A stretch of 8,644 nt of DNA from Caldifarciminota bacterium (GTDB lineage: Bacteria; Hydrothermota; Tepidihabitantia; Tepidihabitantales; Tepidihabitantaceae), in contig JAFGRF010000125.1 of NCBI GenBank assembly GCA_016935295.1, positions 1 to 8,644 on the forward strand. Direction: 5' to 3'. The translations under genes and the position numbers were made by a program. Positions 5,846 to 8,644 of the stretch are shown here, piece by piece (positions within the stretch are counted from its first letter, which is position 1; every line of letters begins with the position of its first letter). A model generated the notes under the pieces. It was not told where the DNA came from and did not search any database. It worked only from the letters and a program-made list of their open reading frames with translations.

Positions 5846-5956
5846 ATGCCAAGAAGCAAGATCAAGGTCCGCCGCATGCGTCATCGCCGGGTAGTCAAGG
5901 CCCGTCGCCGCAAGGACGCACGCAAGCTCGCGGCCAAAGCCAAACCCAAGTCCTGA
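5846..5956 (+). CDS. 36-residue highly basic protein, possibly ribosome-associated
   Basis: The frame begins at an ATG 4 nt after AAGGAG (5836-5841), a strong Shine-Dalgarno site, and ends in TGA at 5954-5956. The protein starts MPRSKIKVRRMRHRRVV and ends KLAAKAKPKS. About half of its 36 residues are Arg or Lys, and it has no Cys and no aromatic residue. Its composition and size resemble tiny ribosomal proteins such as bTHX or the AURKAIP1/COX24-type (bS22) group, and the KIKVRRMRHRR block is loosely like that of bS22. I cannot assign it to a family. It lies 38 bp after the EF-Tu-like gene and 13 bp before the proposed nuclease start, all on one strand. The good binding site and tight spacing argue that it is a real gene. 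Confidence 0.6.
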   Translation: MPRSKIKVRRMRHRRVVKARRRKDARKLAAKAKPKS

Positions 5957-5964
5957 CCCGGGCA

Positions 5965-6006
5965 GGGACATGACCGAAATCCGCGGCGGATTTCGGATCG
6001 TGTCCC
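5965..6006. repeat. 42-nt imperfect palindrome over the proposed nuclease start
   Basis: CCGAAATCCGC (5974-5984) and GCGGATTTCGG (5986-5996) are perfect 11-bp reverse complements around one central G. After a 3x4-nt internal loop, GGGACA (5965-5970) pairs with TGTCCC (6001-6006). The structure covers the ATG at 5970-5972. As RNA it could hide the start site of the nuclease. As DNA it looks like a REP-type palindrome. No U-run follows, so it is not a standard terminator. Confidence 0.6.
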
Positions 6007-8644
6007 GCTGTCGTCCATTGCGAAAGCTCTTCCTTGCGTCATTCGGCGCGCACGACGCCGGCGAGCGCCTGCTGAAAGCAGCACTCGCCACCGGCGTCGC
6101 GCCCGCTGACATCCTCTATCTCTGCCCCAGCCCGCGCCGCAAGGAGCAGGCCAAGGCCGAACTGCTGCGGCTGAGCGGCAAAGAGGCGATTGTGCCACCG
6201 GTATTCGCAAGCCTCACCCTACTCGCCCGCGACCTCCACGACCGCTTCGGCTCGGCCCGCCGGCTCCTGCCTGAACTGAAGCCTCTGCTCGTCCAACGCA
6301 TCCTATCCGAGGAAAACGCAAGCAGCAAGCCTCAAACCTCAGGCAGAAGCAAAGCTCGCCCCTCGCCCCTCAACCCTCGACCCGCGTCGATTGGCTACGC
6401 GCGCGCCGTTGCCGGCTTCATCACCGAAGTCCGGCGCTACGTCCCGGCCGAAGACCGCTCCGGGCTGGGTCCCAGGCTCAAGGAGCTGCTGGTCGGGTTC
6501 GAGAAACCGCTGGCCCGCCTGCTCGAATGCCTGGAGTGTCTTGAGAGCTACGAATCCGAGCTTGGCCGGCTCAACTGGACCGATGACGAGGGAATGCTCG
6601 CGCAGGCGGTTTCACGCGTAGCCCGGGCCAAGCTGCCGCCGGTGCTCGTGCTCGACAGCTTTGTGGCGCCGAACCGGCTCGAAGCCGACCTGATACATGC
6701 CCTGGTCGAGAACGCCGCGTCCGTGCTCGTGCTCAACTATGGCAGCGACCCCAGAGACCCGGACTACGCGCAGCCCGAACGCTTCACGGAATTCATCCAG
6801 TCCCTGGGCGGGTTCGAGACCGAACGCATGCCTCTCCCCTCGCCCCTGCCCGCGCCGGAGTTCCTGCAATACCCGGACATCGAAGAGGAAGTCAAAGGAA
6901 TCTGCCGCGCCATCATCGCCCGGCCGGGCGACACCCTAGGGACCTTCGTCGCCGTTCCCGCTCTGGCCGAATTCGCGCCCCTGGTCAAACGCGTGTTCGA
7001 CGACTACGGCGTACATGCGACTGTGTACCCGGAAACGAACCTCTCATCCTCACCGCCGATCGTCGCCGTACTGGAACTCCTGCGCTGCCTCGATACCGAC
7101 TTCGAACGCATCGCCGCCGCGGCCGCGCTCGGCTCGCCGTTCCTGCCCGGCCTGCTCAAGCTCGATTCCGACCGGGACCCGGCGGCGCGCGACCGGGCCG
7201 CTGCCGCGCTGAACCACTACTCCCGCCGCGCCCGCATCATCAAGGGCCGCCAGAACTGGAATAAGCTGCGCGAGCGGGTTCTGGCCGCCGAGGACCGCGA
7301 ACTGGAGGACGCCGAAGACAAATTCCTGCAGGACGTGCAGAAGCGGGTGCAGCACGCCACGAGGCTGATCCGGACAAGCCTGACCGAGAAGGCTACGCTC
7401 GGCACCTTCGCCTCCTCGCTCAAGCAACTGCTTGGTCGGGTCGGGTTCCTGAGCGAGAGCGCGGGAGATGACGCGGAAGCTGAGCATCTGGCTGACCGCA
7501 AGTCGCTGTACGACATCCTCGACGCCATTGCCATGTTCGAACTGGAGTTCGGCGGGCAGAGCGATACGCGGGCTCGATTCATCAAGACGCTGGTCTACCT
7601 CGTTGAGAACGCGAGCCGTTCCCCGGAAACGCCACCTGCCGGAGTCACGGTCGTGGACATGACCGAAACCCTCGGCATCCATCCGCGCCGGCTCTACTTC
7701 TGCGGCCTGACCGAAACCAGCCTGCCTTCGGCCTACTCGGCCGACCCGGTTATGCCCGACCGCGTGCGCAAGGCGCTCGGCATGCCGGACCTGGACTGGC
7801 ACCAGGAGCACGAGCGGTTCCACTTCCGCCGCACCCTCGAAGCGCCGCTGGCCCCGCCCGTCCTGAGCTATCACTCTGCCAAGGACGGCCAGCCGGTTCT
7901 ACCCACGCCATTCCTCACGCTCAAACCGATTCCGGCGCCGAAGCCCGAAGCCCTCTACTCCGAGGCCGAGGAACAGGTCGCCCGGGGCGAAGCGGCGGGC
8001 AGGACCTTTGCCGAATCCGCGCTGCAAGTTGACTTCTCCGCGGACCGGGAGGTGCTGGCGGTCCTGGCTGCGGATTATGGCCCGGCCCGGCCGGTCTCGG
8101 TCACACAACTGGAACGGTACAGGCGCTGCCCGTATGAGTTCTACATTGACTACATTCTCGGTATCGAGACGCCGGAGGAACCGCGCTACGACATCGACGC
8201 ACGTCAGTGGGGACTCGTAATCCACCTGGTCATGGAAAAGCTGTACCGGGACGGCCCGGTCGAGCCGGAGAAACTCGAAGCTGCCGCGCTCAAGGCGCTG
8301 GACGCCACGCTGGCCGAGGTCGAACTGCCCGTGTTCTGGGCCGAAGTGACCCGACGCGTATTCAGCGGACTCCTGCCGGAAATCGTCCGCTGCGAGACCG
8401 GACTGCGCGAAGGCGGGTTCCTGCCCGGCCGCGCCGAACTGAGGTTGCGGGGCAGACTGACCGAAGACATCGCTCTTAAGGGCCGGGCTGACCGCGTGGA
8501 CACATCGGGCAGGCTCTTCCGCATCCTCGACTACAAGACCGGCTCGCCGCGCAACATCGGCGGAAGGGCCGTGCTCGAAGGCACCCATCTCCAGCTCCCG
8601 CTCTACGCGTGGCTCTACGCGGCGGAGCACGCGCAGGCCGTGCC
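5970..8644 (+). CDS. AddB/RexB-like PD-(D/E)XK nuclease, C-terminus cut by the window edge
   Basis: This is probably the B subunit of an AddAB/RexAB-type helicase-nuclease that resects DNA double-strand breaks. It is open for 891 codons, and a typical C-terminus is still missing. The N-terminal half resembles an inactivated helicase (ILYLCPSPRRKEQAKAELLR; FASLTLLARDLHDRF), but a Walker A motif is absent: where GxxGSGKT is expected it reads ASFGAHDAGERLL. The middle carries FCGLTETSLPS, as in AddB proteins. The nuclease domain shows CPYEFYIDYILG (Cys720, the likely first ligand of the 4Fe-4S cluster), GLVIHLVMEKLY (His752), GRADRVD (Asp841), ILDYKTG (Asp854, Lys856) and LQLPLY (Gln875, Tyr879). 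The remaining three cluster Cys would lie downstream. Residues about 116-140 are a Ser/Pro/Arg-rich insert. The start at 5970 has only AGGG nearby and lies in a palindrome; GTG at 6000 or TTG at 6018 are alternatives. Confidence 0.85.
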   Translation, partial: MTEIRGGFRIVSRCRPLRKLFLASFGAHDAGERLLKAALATGVAPADILYLCPSPRRKEQAKAELLRLSGKEAIVPPVFASLTLLARDLHDRFGSARRLLPELKPLLVQRILSEENASSKPQTSGRSKARPSPLNPRPASIGYARAVAGFITEVRRYVPAEDRSGLGPRLKELLVGFEKPLARLLECLECLESYESELGRLNWTDDEGMLAQAVSRVARAKLPPVLVLDSFVAPNRLEADLIHALVENAASVLVLNYGSDPRDPDYAQPERFTEFIQSLGGFETERMPLPSPLPAPEFLQYPDIEEEVKGICRAIIARPGDTLGTFVAVPALAEFAPLVKRVFDDYGVHATVYPETNLSSSPPIVAVLELLRCLDTDFERIAAAAALGSPFLPGLLKLDSDRDPAARDRAAAALNHYSRRARIIKGRQNWNKLRERVLAAEDRELEDAEDKFLQDVQKRVQHATRLIRTSLTEKATLGTFASSLKQLLGRVGFLSESAGDDAEAEHLADRKSLYDILDAIAMFELEFGGQSDTRARFIKTLVYLVENASRSPETPPAGVTVVDMTETLGIHPRRLYFCGLTETSLPSAYSADPVMPDRVRKALGMPDLDWHQEHERFHFRRTLEAPLAPPVLSYHSAKDGQPVLPTPFLTLKPIPAPKPEALYSEAEEQVARGEAAGRTFAESALQVDFSADREVLAVLAADYGPARPVSVTQLERYRRCPYEFYIDYILGIETPEEPRYDIDARQWGLVIHLVMEKLYRDGPVEPEKLEAAALKALDATLAEVELPVFWAEVTRRVFSGLLPEIVRCETGLREGGFLPGRAELRLRGRLTEDIALKGRADRVDTSGRLFRILDYKTGSPRNIGGRAVLEGTHLQLPLYAWLYAAEHAQAV
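6315..6389 (+). repeat. Low-complexity insert inside the nuclease gene
   Basis: This in-frame stretch encodes about 24 residues rich in Ser, Pro, Arg and Lys (ASSKPQTSGRSKARPSPLNP). It interrupts a sequence that otherwise alternates hydrophobic and charged residues. Its DNA contains CTCGCCCCTCGCCCCTCAAC, a C-rich near-repeat unlike the neighbouring codons, and AAGCCTCAAACCTCAGGC. It could be a short repeat that inserted in frame, or just a loop that varies freely. Confidence 0.35.

Noticed and set aside
7050..7874. A 274-codon minus-strand frame
   Set aside because: It is antisense to the nuclease gene, whose frame is open throughout and carries the family motifs.
7899..8630. A 243-codon minus-strand frame
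   Set aside because: It is opposite the PD-(D/E)XK domain, whose catalytic residues are all in the plus-strand frame.

Overview
The window is GC-rich bacterial chromosome, with third codon positions strongly G/C. It comes from a diderm (outer-membrane) organism: it holds a complete MlaE-MlaF-MlaD lipid-transport operon and a lipoprotein with a clear lipobox. The PKD-plus-propeller lipoprotein, the remnant that looks like a FlgD-type Ig domain, and the small EF-Tu-like protein next to asnS together suggest an uncultured lineage of the candidate division WOR-3 or a related group. That placement is inference from gene style, not from a marker gene. No rRNA, tRNA, CRISPR array or complete insertion sequence was seen.

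Layout. Positions 1-134 (minus) carry the end-on fragment of a FlgD-like Ig domain that runs off the left edge and has no start codon. Next is a promoter (212-240) and a 463-residue lipoprotein (335-1726, plus) made of a PKD domain and seven repeats of about 50 residues, probably a seven-bladed propeller. A perfect 10-bp hairpin (1746-1775) lies between this gene and the convergent mlaEFD operon (3956-1794, minus). The three mla genes are tightly coupled: an ATGA overlap joins mlaE to mlaF, and mlaF and mlaD overlap by 20 bp.

The 3957-4172 gap between mlaE and the divergent asnS holds a 12+5 bp inverted repeat built on CACGAA units and two opposed promoters. Each promoter puts its -10 box only 6-7 nt before a GTG start, so both mRNAs are predicted to be leaderless. 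asnS (4173-5462) is a complete asparaginyl-tRNA synthetase. It is followed on the same strand by an 85-residue EF-Tu domain-2-like protein (5550-5807), a 36-residue very basic protein (5846-5956), and the first 891 codons of an AddB/RexB-like PD-(D/E)XK nuclease (5970 to the right edge).

How the genes fit together. MlaE (permease), MlaF (ATPase) and MlaD (MCE protein) form one inner-membrane phospholipid transporter. asnS and the two small genes look translation-related. The nuclease is probably the B subunit of an AddAB-type double-strand-break repair enzyme whose AddA partner would lie downstream. The most unusual signals are the paired leaderless promoters, the 36-residue Arg/Lys-rich protein, and the 42-nt imperfect palindrome over the proposed start codon of the nuclease.
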